Both the position numbers and the translations under genes were made by a program. DNA of 64,000 nt. Source: a virus. The stretch covers positions 1-64,000 of IMG/VR virus record IMGVR_UViG_3300023174_000100. The stretch is one strand, 5' to 3'. The notes below the pieces were generated by a model. It saw only the letters and a list, made by a program, of their open reading frames with translations. It was not told the origin of the DNA and ran no database searches. Numbering within the stretch: the first letter of the stretch is position 1; every line of letters starts with the position of its first letter. This document shows positions 8,826 through 17,418 of this stretch, piece after piece.

Positions 8826-9752
8826 ATGAACGATTTATTAAAATCTGCAATTGCTGATGCAAAAGCTATAAAAGAAACAGCACTGCAAAACGCAAAAGCA
8901 ACATTAGAAGATTCTATCTTATCTAAAGTATCTCCACTTCTAGAAAATAAAGAAGAAGAAAAAGAAGAAATGGAAGAAGGAGAACAACCGACATGGCTTC
9001 AAAAGAAGAAAGGACACGATGATAAAAAACCTAACATGGAAGCCAAAGAAGAAGAAGATGATGATAAAGAAACTAATGAAGCTTACAACGACGACGAAGA
9101 AGATGGAGAATCTAAAAAAGATGAATCCGCTAGTTTAGAAGAAATCTTAGCTGAGTTAGAAGAAGAGTTAAAATCTTCTAACATTGGAACTGGAGATAAC
9201 AAAATGGACTCTTACGATTCAGATACAGAAGACCCTCAAGGTCCTAAGTATTTTAGCCGTAAAGATGTGATGGATGCTCTAGAAACTATGTTTTCAGAAG
9301 CAATTGGAGACAATGATGATAACGAAGAAGAAGAAGATGGAAAACATGAAAAAGATATGAAAGAGATGAAAAGAGAATTAGAAGAAGCTTATGAAGTTGT
9401 AAATCAACTCAAGGGAATGCTTCAGGAAGTTAATCTCTTAAACTCTAAATTACTTTACACTTCTAAGATTTTTAGAAATTACGCTTTATCAGAAAATCAG
9501 AAAAAAGATATTTTAGAAAACTTTGAGCGTGTAGTTACAATCAGAGAGGCTAAATTACTTTATTCTACTTACGCCAAATTGTATGAAGGTGTAGACTCTA
9601 ATAAAGGTAAAAAATCTAAAAATTTAACTGAATCTTTTGCTTCAAAACCTACTAATAGTACAGCTCCTTCTGCTACTACTAAATCAAACATTGTAAACGA
9701 ATCAAGCAATCTACGCGTAAGACTTCAAGAACTTGCGGGTATAATTAAGTAA
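8826..9752 (+). CDS. Prohead core scaffold protein (gp22-like)
   Basis: Internal scaffold on which the capsid protein assembles, later degraded by the prohead protease. The 308-residue product is strongly acidic, with long Glu/Asp runs from residue 45 to 120 and 155 to 185, and predicted long helices, as for T4 gp22. The C-terminal end RVRLQELAGIIK resembles the conserved tail of scaffold proteins in T4-like phages. It lies four bases before the major capsid gene, the same order as T4 genes 22 and 23. Sequence identity to T4 gp22 is not obvious; composition, C-terminus and location carry the call. Confidence 0.85.
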   Translation: MNDLLKSAIADAKAIKETALQNAKATLEDSILSKVSPLLENKEEEKEEMEEGEQPTWLQKKKGHDDKKPNMEAKEEEDDDKETNEAYNDDEEDGESKKDESASLEEILAELEEELKSSNIGTGDNKMDSYDSDTEDPQGPKYFSRKDVMDALETMFSEAIGDNDDNEEEEDGKHEKDMKEMKRELEEAYEVVNQLKGMLQEVNLLNSKLLYTSKIFRNYALSENQKKDILENFERVVTIREAKLLYSTYAKLYEGVDSNKGKKSKNLTESFASKPTNSTAPSATTKSNIVNESSNLRVRLQELAGIIK

Positions 9753-9756
9753 AAAT

Positions 9757-11400
9757 ATGGAAAATTTAAACCACATGCTTCCGCATGATTATAATAGAAC
9801 ACAAAAAGCGGAAGCGATGAAATATATAAACAAGTGGGAACCCACTGGTTTATTAGAGGGCTTAGATGAAAAGAGAGAAAAACCGCATTTAGCAGTTCTT
9901 CTAGAAAATCAAGCTCGTCAATTAGTAACTGAGGCTAACAGAACTGGTACTGCATCAAACTCAGAAGAGTGGGCAGGTGTTGCGCTACCTTTAGTACGAA
10001 GAATTTTTTCTTCTATTGCAGCTAAAGATTTTGTTAGCATTCAACCAATGAATTTACCTTCCGGCCTAGTATTCTTTCTAGACTTTAAATATGGAACTTC
10101 TCAACCTGGATTTTTTGCTAATCAAGGAAAAAATTCTCAAAAAGATTCTGTATTTGGTATTACTGACTCTGACAAAGGAGGCACAGCGGGTACTCAAGGT
10201 CTTTATGGCGCGGGAAGATTTAGCTACTCTATTAATGATTATTCTAGTTCTACTTTATCTTTTACAGGTAGTTTAGCTAGAATCAATTCAACTAAGTTTT
10301 TCACAGGCTCTGTGAATATGACTTCTGACATTAATTACGATACTAACTTCTCCGCATCTTACAAGAGCAATACAAAATTAAGGAAGATATATGTTTCTAC
10401 TGATTCTGTTTCCGGATTCGATCCATTGGGTGTTAGAGCATTTACAGTAACTGGAACTAACATTAACGATACTTTTCAACAGTTTACATCCTATGATTTA
10501 ACTAATAACAGAATTGTATTTATTGTTTCTGGTTCTACCACAATGTCTAGTGTTAAGGTAAATTACCACAAACAGCCTACAGATATTACTAGAGGTGATT
10601 TTGAAGAAGGTAAAACTCAAGCCGGAGGAGCAAATCAAGATTTACCAATTCCGGAAATTAATTTGGAAATGCGCTCTGAAGCCATTACGTCTAAAACTCG
10701 TAAGTTAAAGGCAAAATGGACCCCAGAATTCGCGCAAGACCTTAATGCATATCACTCTATTGATGCTGAAGCTGAATTAACTTCTATGCTTTCTGAATAT
10801 ATTTCTCAAGAAATTGATTTAGAGATTTTAGATATGTTAGTTTCAGAAGCTCAAACAGTAGAGCGCTGGTCTGCAAGAATAGGATTTACATATGATCCGG
10901 GTACTACCGCATTTACAAACTCTGCTACTACAGGACAATTCTACAATCAAGGCACTTGGTTCCAAACTATCGGAACTAAAATGCAAAAAGTATCTAATGA
11001 AATTCATAGATTAACAATGAGAGGAGGTGCTAACTTTATTGTTACTTCTCCAACTATTGCTACAATTCTAGAATCAATCCCAGGATACGCAGCTGACACT
11101 AATGGTGATCAAGCTAAATTTGCAATGGGTGTTCAGAAAGTAGGTTTGTTAAATAGCAGATTTACAGTATACAAGAATCCATATATGACAGAGAACTTAT
11201 TATTGATGGGCTATAGAGGCGCACAATTCCTAGAAACAGGAGCTGTTTACGCACCATACATTCCATTGATTATGACTCCTCTTGTATATGATCCTGAAAA
11301 CTTCACACCAAGAAAAGGTATCATGACGAGATATGCTAAGAAAATGGTTCGTCCTGAATACTATGGTAAGATTTATGTTCATGGATTAGATTCCTTATAA
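9757..11400 (+). CDS. Major capsid protein (gp23-like)
   Basis: Builds the icosahedral head. The 547-residue product contains hallmark gp23 stretches: LLENQARQLVTEANRTGT near residue 47, WAGVALPLVRRIFSSIAAKDFVS near residue 71 and QPMNLPSGLVFFLDFKYG after it, plus the C-terminal PLVYDPENFTPRKGIMTRYAKKMVRPEYYG region. The N-terminal segment of about 55-65 residues is expected to be removed by the prohead protease. The length is close to T4 gp23 (521 residues). A strong intrinsic terminator follows 33 bases after the stop, consistent with high, self-contained expression together with the scaffold. Confidence 0.97.
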   Translation: MENLNHMLPHDYNRTQKAEAMKYINKWEPTGLLEGLDEKREKPHLAVLLENQARQLVTEANRTGTASNSEEWAGVALPLVRRIFSSIAAKDFVSIQPMNLPSGLVFFLDFKYGTSQPGFFANQGKNSQKDSVFGITDSDKGGTAGTQGLYGAGRFSYSINDYSSSTLSFTGSLARINSTKFFTGSVNMTSDINYDTNFSASYKSNTKLRKIYVSTDSVSGFDPLGVRAFTVTGTNINDTFQQFTSYDLTNNRIVFIVSGSTTMSSVKVNYHKQPTDITRGDFEEGKTQAGGANQDLPIPEINLEMRSEAITSKTRKLKAKWTPEFAQDLNAYHSIDAEAELTSMLSEYISQEIDLEILDMLVSEAQTVERWSARIGFTYDPGTTAFTNSATTGQFYNQGTWFQTIGTKMQKVSNEIHRLTMRGGANFIVTSPTIATILESIPGYAADTNGDQAKFAMGVQKVGLLNSRFTVYKNPYMTENLLLMGYRGAQFLETGAVYAPYIPLIMTPLVYDPENFTPRKGIMTRYAKKMVRPEYYGKIYVHGLDSL

Positions 11401-11432
11401 TCGACATAGTTTAAAGTTAAATTTGAATATAG

Positions 11433-11462
11433 AAGCGAGGCCCTAAAAAGCCTCGCTTTTTT
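11433..11462 (+). terminator. Intrinsic terminator after the capsid gene
   Basis: AAGCGAGGC (11433-11441) pairs with GCCTCGCTT (11450-11458), nine base pairs around an eight-base loop, and runs into six T residues. It is one of the few GC-rich stretches outside the fibre gene. Confidence 0.92.
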
Positions 11463-11491
11463 AGTTTACTTAAACTAATTATAAAATTCAT

Positions 11492-11779
11492 ATGTTATTA
11501 AAAATAAAAAATATGACGAACATAAACAAAAAAGTAAAAGAACTAAACAAAATTAATTTAAAAATTGAAGAGTTAAATAATAGTTTATCGGAGGATTCTA
11601 GTAAAGAAGTAGAAATATTGAAAAAAATAAAAAAGCTAGAACAAGATAAAAGATTGTGCGAAAAATTATTAAATAATATAAATTTTTTATATATTCATAA
11701 AACCGTTGATGATTCTTACATCAAATTAAAAAAATCTCCCGCCATAAAAAAAGATGGAGTTTATGTAAGCAAATACTAA
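11492..11779 (+). CDS. Small coiled-coil hypothetical protein
   Basis: A 95-residue protein that is almost all charged helix with heptad-like spacing (KVKELNKINLKIEELNNSL). No domain is recognised. The first ATG is at 11492; a second in-frame ATG at 11513 could be the true start and would remove a seven-residue extension. It stands alone between the capsid terminator and the PhoH-like gene. Confidence 0.55.
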   Translation: MLLKIKNMTNINKKVKELNKINLKIEELNNSLSEDSSKEVEILKKIKKLEQDKRLCEKLLNNINFLYIHKTVDDSYIKLKKSPAIKKDGVYVSKY

Positions 11780-11809
11780 ATTTAAGATTATACTTATTAT
11801 AAAAACTTC

Positions 11810-12469
11810 ATGACTGAAAACACAGAAAAGAGAGTACCTAAAAATCCGGTAAAATTTGACATTCAATTATCTAACGACCAAAAAGAAGCAAAGGAAAAAA
11901 TTTTAACACACCCAGTAAATTTTATTTTAGGAAAACCAGGAAGTGGAAAAACGTTATTAGCAACACAAATAGCTTTAGATAAATTTTTTAGAAGAGAAAT
12001 AAACAAGATAGTTATAACAAGACCTATGGTGGCAACAGAAGAAATGGGTTTTTTACCAGGAACACTAGAAGAAAAATTAGAACCTTGGATTGTTCCAATA
12101 AAAGACAACATAACTAAAGCCTATTCTAAACAATCCGCCGTAGAAAGGTTATATACTGATAAATCTGTCGAGTTAGTAACCTTAGCACACTTTAGAGGTA
12201 GAACATTTGACGATTCTGTTTGTATTATAGATGAGTTCCAGAATTTAACAAAAGAGCAATTATCGATGTGCATTAGTAGACTAGGAAAAAATACAATCAT
12301 GATTTTTGCAGGCGATCAAAACCAGATAGATTTAAGACATAAAGAACAGTCTGCTTTTCACCTTATATCAGTTATAAATCAGAGTAAGTATGTAAATTGC
12401 GTTACTCTTTCAACAAATCACAGACACGAAGCTTTAGAAGATATATTTAAATATCTTTACCCTAATTAA
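11810..12469 (+). CDS. PhoH-like ATPase
   Basis: Predicted P-loop ATPase of the PhoH family. The 219-residue protein has Walker A GKPGSGKT at about residues 43-50, the family stretch ITRPMVATEEMGFLPGTLEEKLEPW, Walker B CIIDEFQN near residue 140 and a sensor region IFAGDQNQIDL. The domain resembles the N-terminal helicase-like core of RNA-acting PhoH proteins. PhoH genes are frequent in marine phages, and their function there is unproven; a role in RNA metabolism or phosphate stress has been proposed. A TACTTATTATAAA stretch close to the candidate promoter motif lies about 15 bases before the start. Confidence 0.9.
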   Translation: MTENTEKRVPKNPVKFDIQLSNDQKEAKEKILTHPVNFILGKPGSGKTLLATQIALDKFFRREINKIVITRPMVATEEMGFLPGTLEEKLEPWIVPIKDNITKAYSKQSAVERLYTDKSVELVTLAHFRGRTFDDSVCIIDEFQNLTKEQLSMCISRLGKNTIMIFAGDQNQIDLRHKEQSAFHLISVINQSKYVNCVTLSTNHRHEALEDIFKYLYPN

Positions 12470-12477
12470 TTTCATTT

Positions 12478-14787
12478 ATGACAATTAAGTTTTATATTGG
12501 TTATTACTCTCATTTTGATGCCGGCGGAGATAATTTCGCCGGCACTGAATGGGCCCTACGTCACCTCTCAGAAGCTTTATTTGATTTAGGGCACTCTGTG
12601 TTTATTACAGGGGAAATAGTTCAGGAGAGTGTCTTGAATGGCGTTATTTACACAAATAATTACAATACAAGAGCGGACATTTTAATTGCTTTAAATTATA
12701 CACATTACATTGATTTAATTTCAGAGGATTCATATGATTATTCTTATTTTTGGATTCACAATGTAGATACGTTTTTTTACAATTACTATAAAGGTAAAGA
12801 AATAAAAGAATTAGAAAGTAGGGTATTCAATCATCCTAAATTTAAAAGTGTTATATGTGTATCTAAATATCATCAGAAAGAATTTAATTTAAACTTTGAA
12901 CATGTAAATTCTATCATTTCTTATAATGCGGTAAAAACAATAGAAAAATCAAATAAATTAAAAATTGATGATTCTTACATTTATATATCACATGCAGAAA
13001 GAGGATTAAATGAAATTTTAATACATTGGAGAAAGATTTTATATTATAAGCCAATGTCAAAATTATACATATTATCGCCTAAATATGGAGAAGATTTTTA
13101 TAATAAACATTTCTCTCATGTAAAAAACACTTATAATAATGTATATTTTTATGGTTCTCTAAAAAAAGATGAATTAATTTCTTTTGCAAGTAATAAAAAG
13201 TATTGGCTATATCCTTCAAATTATGATGAAACATTTTGTGTATCTGCTGTTGAAATGCAAATGTTAGGATTAATTCCAATTACTAGATTAAGAGCCGGAT
13301 TAAAGGAAACTGTTTTTAATTATATAGATTTTGATTCTTGGCTATCTTGTGTAACTAGTAATCAAAATTTTACTATTTTAAAAAATTCTTTCAATAGTAA
13401 TATTTCAATTGATGATTTTAAACCTATTGTTGTTGCTAATAAACTAATTCATAAAATAATGGAAAATATTGATAATAAAATTAATGAAGTCATGGATAAT
13501 AAATTGAATATCGATGCTGTATATGTAATATCTTTTGATGTTTCTGATGATGCAGTAAATAAGTACACCGCGGAATTTAATAAGCTAGGAATTATACCAA
13601 AACAATTTCATATATTTAAAGCTGTAGATGGTAGAAATCCTAAAGTAAATTTTAAATGGAATCTTTTCAATAATTGGAAAATAGATAATCATAGTAATTC
13701 ATATTATAATCGGGACATTTTACCAGGAGAAATTGGATGTGCTTTATCTCATTTGTCTGTTTGGAAAGATGCAAAAAGTAAAAATTATGAAAGCATCTTA
13801 ATATTAGAGGATGATTTTAAAGTAGATAAAGAGTTCCCCGCGAAAGAAATAGCATTATATGAGTGGGGCTTATTGTATTTAGGAAGGCAAAAAATCGGCG
13901 GGGACACAGACATACAAAATGAATTATATGTATCACCAGGATACTCATGGTTATCACATGCTTATATGTTATCTAAAACAGGATTAGATAGAATATTAGA
14001 ACAAAATCTAGAATCATATATCATGCCTTTAGATGATTTCTTAGCATGTACATATTCAATAAACATAGAAAGATCAGATTTAGGACATATATGGAGAGAC
14101 ATGATTGCATATGCTTTAAAAGAATCTATAGTAAGTCAAACAAGTAATAATAAAACAAGCAAAACAGAAAGTAATTCATTTGCATCTCCTATATATTTAA
14201 CAAAAGATTTTAATGCATGGTCAACATCTTTTATAAATCCTGCATTGAAAAATAAAGAATATGATTTAATTGTAGATGAACCTATACCTGATGTCCTACA
14301 TTTACATGCTTTCAAGAATAACTTTTGCAATGAAGTCATAAGATTAGCAGAAGATTGTGGAAAATGGACAAAAGATAGACATTATTTTTATCCAACTCAT
14401 GACATGCTAATCAATGAATTTCAATTACATGATGCTTATGACATGTTTTTAAATGAGTACATATATCCATTAATAAAATCTAATTTTGTATTAACTGGAG
14501 AAAAATGGAAAAAATTTAGCTCTGAAAACTTTATTATAAAATACACCCCGGAAAATCAAGGACATCTATCACTACACCACGATGATTCCGCATTCTCTAC
14601 CGTTCTTACCTTAAACGAAGACTTTGAAGGAGGAGGTACCTGGTTCTCAAAACAAAAAGCACTAGTCAAAGGAACTACAGGAGAAATTACTATCCATCCG
14701 GGTCAAATAACGCATAGACACGGAGCTAGACCCGTTTTATCCGGAACTAGATATGTCCTTGTTTCATTTATTAGACAGGTATATTAA
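12478..14787 (+). CDS. GT4 + GT25 + lysyl-hydroxylase-like trifunctional protein
   Basis: A 769-residue fusion of three domains. Residues 1 to about 335 look like a GT-B (GT4-like) glycosyltransferase with the E-x7-E pair at E251 and E259 (DETFCVSAVE). Residues about 340-545 look like a GT25 transferase: VYVISFD, AVDGRNP, LPGEIGCALSHLSVWKDA and the acidic ILILEDDF motif (E444, D445, D446). Residues about 590-769 are a 2-oxoglutarate/Fe(II) oxygenase closest by eye to procollagen lysyl hydroxylases (PLOD): iron ligands H700, D702 and H746 and oxoglutarate-binding R758 are in the expected order, with FEGGGTWF and GTRYVLVSF as in PLOD. In animals PLOD hydroxylates collagen Lys and GT25 enzymes galactosylate hydroxylysine. 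The collagen-like fibre at 1-1362 is a natural substrate; that link is inference. The oxygenase might act on Pro or another target instead. Confidence 0.88.
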   Translation: MTIKFYIGYYSHFDAGGDNFAGTEWALRHLSEALFDLGHSVFITGEIVQESVLNGVIYTNNYNTRADILIALNYTHYIDLISEDSYDYSYFWIHNVDTFFYNYYKGKEIKELESRVFNHPKFKSVICVSKYHQKEFNLNFEHVNSIISYNAVKTIEKSNKLKIDDSYIYISHAERGLNEILIHWRKILYYKPMSKLYILSPKYGEDFYNKHFSHVKNTYNNVYFYGSLKKDELISFASNKKYWLYPSNYDETFCVSAVEMQMLGLIPITRLRAGLKETVFNYIDFDSWLSCVTSNQNFTILKNSFNSNISIDDFKPIVVANKLIHKIMENIDNKINEVMDNKLNIDAVYVISFDVSDDAVNKYTAEFNKLGIIPKQFHIFKAVDGRNPKVNFKWNLFNNWKIDNHSNSYYNRDILPGEIGCALSHLSVWKDAKSKNYESILILEDDFKVDKEFPAKEIALYEWGLLYLGRQKIGGDTDIQNELYVSPGYSWLSHAYMLSKTGLDRILEQNLESYIMPLDDFLACTYSINIERSDLGHIWRDMIAYALKESIVSQTSNNKTSKTESNSFASPIYLTKDFNAWSTSFINPALKNKEYDLIVDEPIPDVLHLHAFKNNFCNEVIRLAEDCGKWTKDRHYFYPTHDMLINEFQLHDAYDMFLNEYIYPLIKSNFVLTGEKWKKFSSENFIIKYTPENQGHLSLHHDDSAFSTVLTLNEDFEGGGTWFSKQKALVKGTTGEITIHPGQITHRHGARPVLSGTRYVLVSFIRQVY

Positions 14788-14823
14788 GTATTGCCAAACT
14801 TAAATAAAATAATTCCACTAGAC

Positions 14824-14830
14824 TATTTAT
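14824..14830 (+). promoter_or_regulatory. TATTTAT motif before the neck genes
   Basis: TATTTATTGTAAAA lies in the 55-base gap after the trifunctional enzyme gene, ending 12 bases before the next ATG. The short distance would give a very short leader, as seen also at 20664 and 60325. Confidence 0.45.
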
Positions 14831-14842
14831 TGTAAAACACAG

Positions 14843-16003
14843 ATGGCAGTTCATATACCTATTTGGCCTGGAAGCGGTAGTGCAGTATCTGGATCTACTC
14901 CTTTTGGTATTTTCGATAAAGATATTAATTTTCAAAATGACGCGCCCAAAGTAGCCGTATGGTGCGCAAGAAGACTTGGATATCCTTTAACTGATATAGA
15001 ATTACAAGATATAAATTTTTACACTGCTTTCGAAGAGGCTATTTCGGAGTATAGCAATCAAGTCAATGCTCACTCCGCAAAAGACAATATATTAGGATTA
15101 ATGGGATTCAATACGGGTTCCCTTAGATTAGAAAAAGAACTAGTAACAAATTCAATAGCAGGTATTTTAGAAATATCCGCTGAATATGGTACGGAAGTGG
15201 GAGTAGGAGGTAGAACTACATTTTATACAGGCTCTATACTAGTAAAAGAAGGAAAACAAGTATATAGCTTACTAGACCCTACTAGAGTTTCATTAGAGTC
15301 CGGCAATCCTGCTACAGACAAGTTCGTAATAAGAAAAATGTTCCACAATGCTCCGCCTGCTATTGTAAAATATTTTGACCCGTTTGTAGGAACAGGTTTA
15401 GGTACTCAAAACTTACTAGACCAGTTTGGATTTGGTAATTATAGCCCTGGAGTTAATTTCTTATTGATGCCTTTACATCACGATATTCTTAGGATGCAGG
15501 CCATAGAATTTAATGACCAAATAAGAAAATCTGCATACGGTTTTGAAATTATAAACAATAGAATTCGTATATTTCCTACTCCTGCAAAAGAATATAAGAT
15601 TTGGTTTGAGTATACTTTAGATTCCGAGTATAAAAATGCAAATAGAGGAGGAAAAGGTAAAATTAATAGTCACGCTACAATACCTTATTTTACCTTACCT
15701 TATTCTAGCATAAATGATATAGGTAAGCAATGGATAAAAAAATATACTCTAGTTTTATCTAAAGAAATGTTAGCTTACGTTAGAGGAAAGTATAAGACAT
15801 TACCCGGATTAGAAGATGAGATTACCCTAAATACAGAAGATTTAATGTATTCGGTAAATGAAGAGAAACAAAGGCTAATTGATGTACTTAGAATAGAATT
15901 AGATCAATTTAGTCGACAATCTCAACTAGAAAGAAAAATGGCTGAATCGGAAGCTCACGAAAAATTCTTATCTGTAATTCCTCTTAAAATATACATAGGA
16001 TAA
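14843..16003 (+). CDS. Neck protein (gp13-like)
   Basis: Predicted head-to-tail connector protein. The 386-residue product is larger than T4 gp13 (309 residues). The N-terminal stretch DAPKVAVWCARRLGYPLTDIELQD resembles neck or head-completion proteins of T4-like phages of marine bacteria as I recall them. Its location before a gp14-like and a gp15-like gene is the strongest support. The last base of its stop codon is shared with the start of the next gene, so translation is probably coupled. Confidence 0.7.
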   Translation: MAVHIPIWPGSGSAVSGSTPFGIFDKDINFQNDAPKVAVWCARRLGYPLTDIELQDINFYTAFEEAISEYSNQVNAHSAKDNILGLMGFNTGSLRLEKELVTNSIAGILEISAEYGTEVGVGGRTTFYTGSILVKEGKQVYSLLDPTRVSLESGNPATDKFVIRKMFHNAPPAIVKYFDPFVGTGLGTQNLLDQFGFGNYSPGVNFLLMPLHHDILRMQAIEFNDQIRKSAYGFEIINNRIRIFPTPAKEYKIWFEYTLDSEYKNANRGGKGKINSHATIPYFTLPYSSINDIGKQWIKKYTLVLSKEMLAYVRGKYKTLPGLEDEITLNTEDLMYSVNEEKQRLIDVLRIELDQFSRQSQLERKMAESEAHEKFLSVIPLKIYIG

Positions 16004-16539
16004 TGGCACTATTTGGAAGTGGTAGAGACGCATCATTAGTTAGGAGCATAAATAAAGAAAGAGTCAATAAAGTAATTGCCTTAGAAATAGAACTTTATAA
16101 ATTATCAAGAGAAGATACCAAAGAAAACATATATAGAGAAGCCCCCAATAAAGTATATTATAATTCTACTAGACTTAATTGTATAGTAAAAAGAGGAGTA
16201 AAAGAAACTATAGATACCGATTTTGGTTTGGATTTTGAAAGAAATGCTACTTTTTATTTTTTAAGAGATGATTTAATAGAGAGGAATTTAGTTATAGAAC
16301 CGGGAGATTATGTTTTTTTCGATATGGATTTTTATGAGTTAAACAATGTATTTTCTGATAACGCCTGGTTTGGTAGAAATCCCGAAACTTATATACCGCA
16401 CGTTTTAGGAGAAGAATCGGAATTTGGTTATAATATATCAGTCATAGCCGAAGCACATCTTAGCAGAAAAACAAATCTTACTACAACAGATTATAGGTCT
16501 GGTATTAATGATGCGTATGATGAACTAAATAAATATTAA
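16003..16539 (+). CDS. Neck protein (gp14-like)
   Basis: The 178-residue product has the gp14-like pattern IEPGDYVFFDMDFYELNNV followed by YNISVIAEAHLSRKTNL, matching the part of T4-like neck proteins that forms the collar below the portal. It is shorter than T4 gp14 (256 residues). It starts on the last base of the gp13-like gene and ends one base before the gp15-like gene, so the three neck genes form one translational unit. Confidence 0.72.
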   Translation: MALFGSGRDASLVRSINKERVNKVIALEIELYKLSREDTKENIYREAPNKVYYNSTRLNCIVKRGVKETIDTDFGLDFERNATFYFLRDDLIERNLVIEPGDYVFFDMDFYELNNVFSDNAWFGRNPETYIPHVLGEESEFGYNISVIAEAHLSRKTNLTTTDYRSGINDAYDELNKY

Positions 16540-16540
16540 A

Positions 16541-17317
16541 ATGGCTAAATCTACGATAAATCCTACCGTATATAATCAACTATATAGGAATCAAGTAAAT
16601 AGAGCGGAGCAAATTAGAGAAGACAATGATTACATTAAAGTCCCTGAAATTACTATATATGACGTGGATTATGCTATTTTACACTATCTTAGAAATTCCA
16701 TAAAACCTGAAGTACAAGACAGGGATAGAATGATTGATGTCCCTGTAATGTATGCAAGCGGAGAAATATGGTCTCAAATCCAATCAAATGGTTTTATGAG
16801 AGACGAAAAAAACAAATTACTTTGCCCTGTAATGACTCTTTCTAGAACAAGAATGGAGGAGTATAAAGACTTTGCTAAACTTGATGTAAACAATAGAGTA
16901 TCTAGTAGAGTATATCATTCGTTAGGATATACTCAAACAAATGACAGACATGCCCTGTCAAATAGATTAGATTTAGAATTACCAAAAGCTGAAATATATA
17001 CAATACTTATACCTGAATATTATTATGTCTATTATGATTTAATTATTTGGACTGATTTTAATGAACAATTGAATAAAGTAGTTGAACAAATAATACCTGT
17101 AAATAATTTTGTATGGGGAAATGATTATCAATTTGTAACTAATGTAGAGGACTTTTATTTCTCTACCGTTAACATATCAAAACAAGAAAGAATTGTAAAA
17201 GCATCTACTAAACTTAGAGTTCTTGCGACTCTTATGCCTGCTTATGTAGAAAGAAAATCATCAATTCAAAAAGCATTTTCCATAAAGAAAGTAAATATGA
17301 GAGAAAGATTATTCTAA
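16541..17317 (+). CDS. Tail sheath stabilisation/completion protein (gp15-like)
   Basis: Predicted terminator of the tail that joins it to the head. In the 258-residue product the stretches YDVDYAILHYLRNSIKP, MIDVPVMYASGEIWSQIQSNGFMRD and CPVMTLSRTRME follow the conserved order of gp15-type proteins in T4-like phages. Its length is close to T4 gp15 (272 residues). It is the last gene of the neck group and is followed by a 101-base gap with a candidate promoter before the sheath gene. Confidence 0.78.
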   Translation: MAKSTINPTVYNQLYRNQVNRAEQIREDNDYIKVPEITIYDVDYAILHYLRNSIKPEVQDRDRMIDVPVMYASGEIWSQIQSNGFMRDEKNKLLCPVMTLSRTRMEEYKDFAKLDVNNRVSSRVYHSLGYTQTNDRHALSNRLDLELPKAEIYTILIPEYYYVYYDLIIWTDFNEQLNKVVEQIIPVNNFVWGNDYQFVTNVEDFYFSTVNISKQERIVKASTKLRVLATLMPAYVERKSSIQKAFSIKKVNMRERLF

Positions 17318-17352
17318 TTTTATTTTTTTAATTGTTTGAGATTTTTAAAACA

Positions 17353-17359
17353 TATTTAT
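17353..17359 (+). promoter_or_regulatory. TATTTAT motif before the sheath gene
   Basis: TATTTATA in the 101-base AT-rich gap, 59 bases before the sheath ATG. It overlaps the left arm of the inverted repeat at 17357-17393. Confidence 0.45.
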
Positions 17360-17393
17360 ATCAAATGAGAATTAATTAATAATTCTTGATATA
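17357..17393 (+). promoter_or_regulatory. Inverted repeat in the tail sheath leader
   Basis: TATATCAA (17357-17364) plus GAATTA (17369-17374) pair with TAATTC (17380-17385) plus TTGATATA (17386-17393), 14 base pairs in all, with a four-base bulge (17365-17368) and a five-base loop. It carries no T-run, so a role in mRNA stability or translation of the highly expressed sheath is more likely than termination. Confidence 0.55.
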
Positions 17394-17418
17394 ATAATTA
17401 ATTGACAAAAACAAAAAA

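Noticed and set aside
10091-10276. A second + frame open stretch within the capsid gene
   Set aside because: It overlaps the well-conserved capsid frame completely and looks like a random frame in AT-rich DNA.
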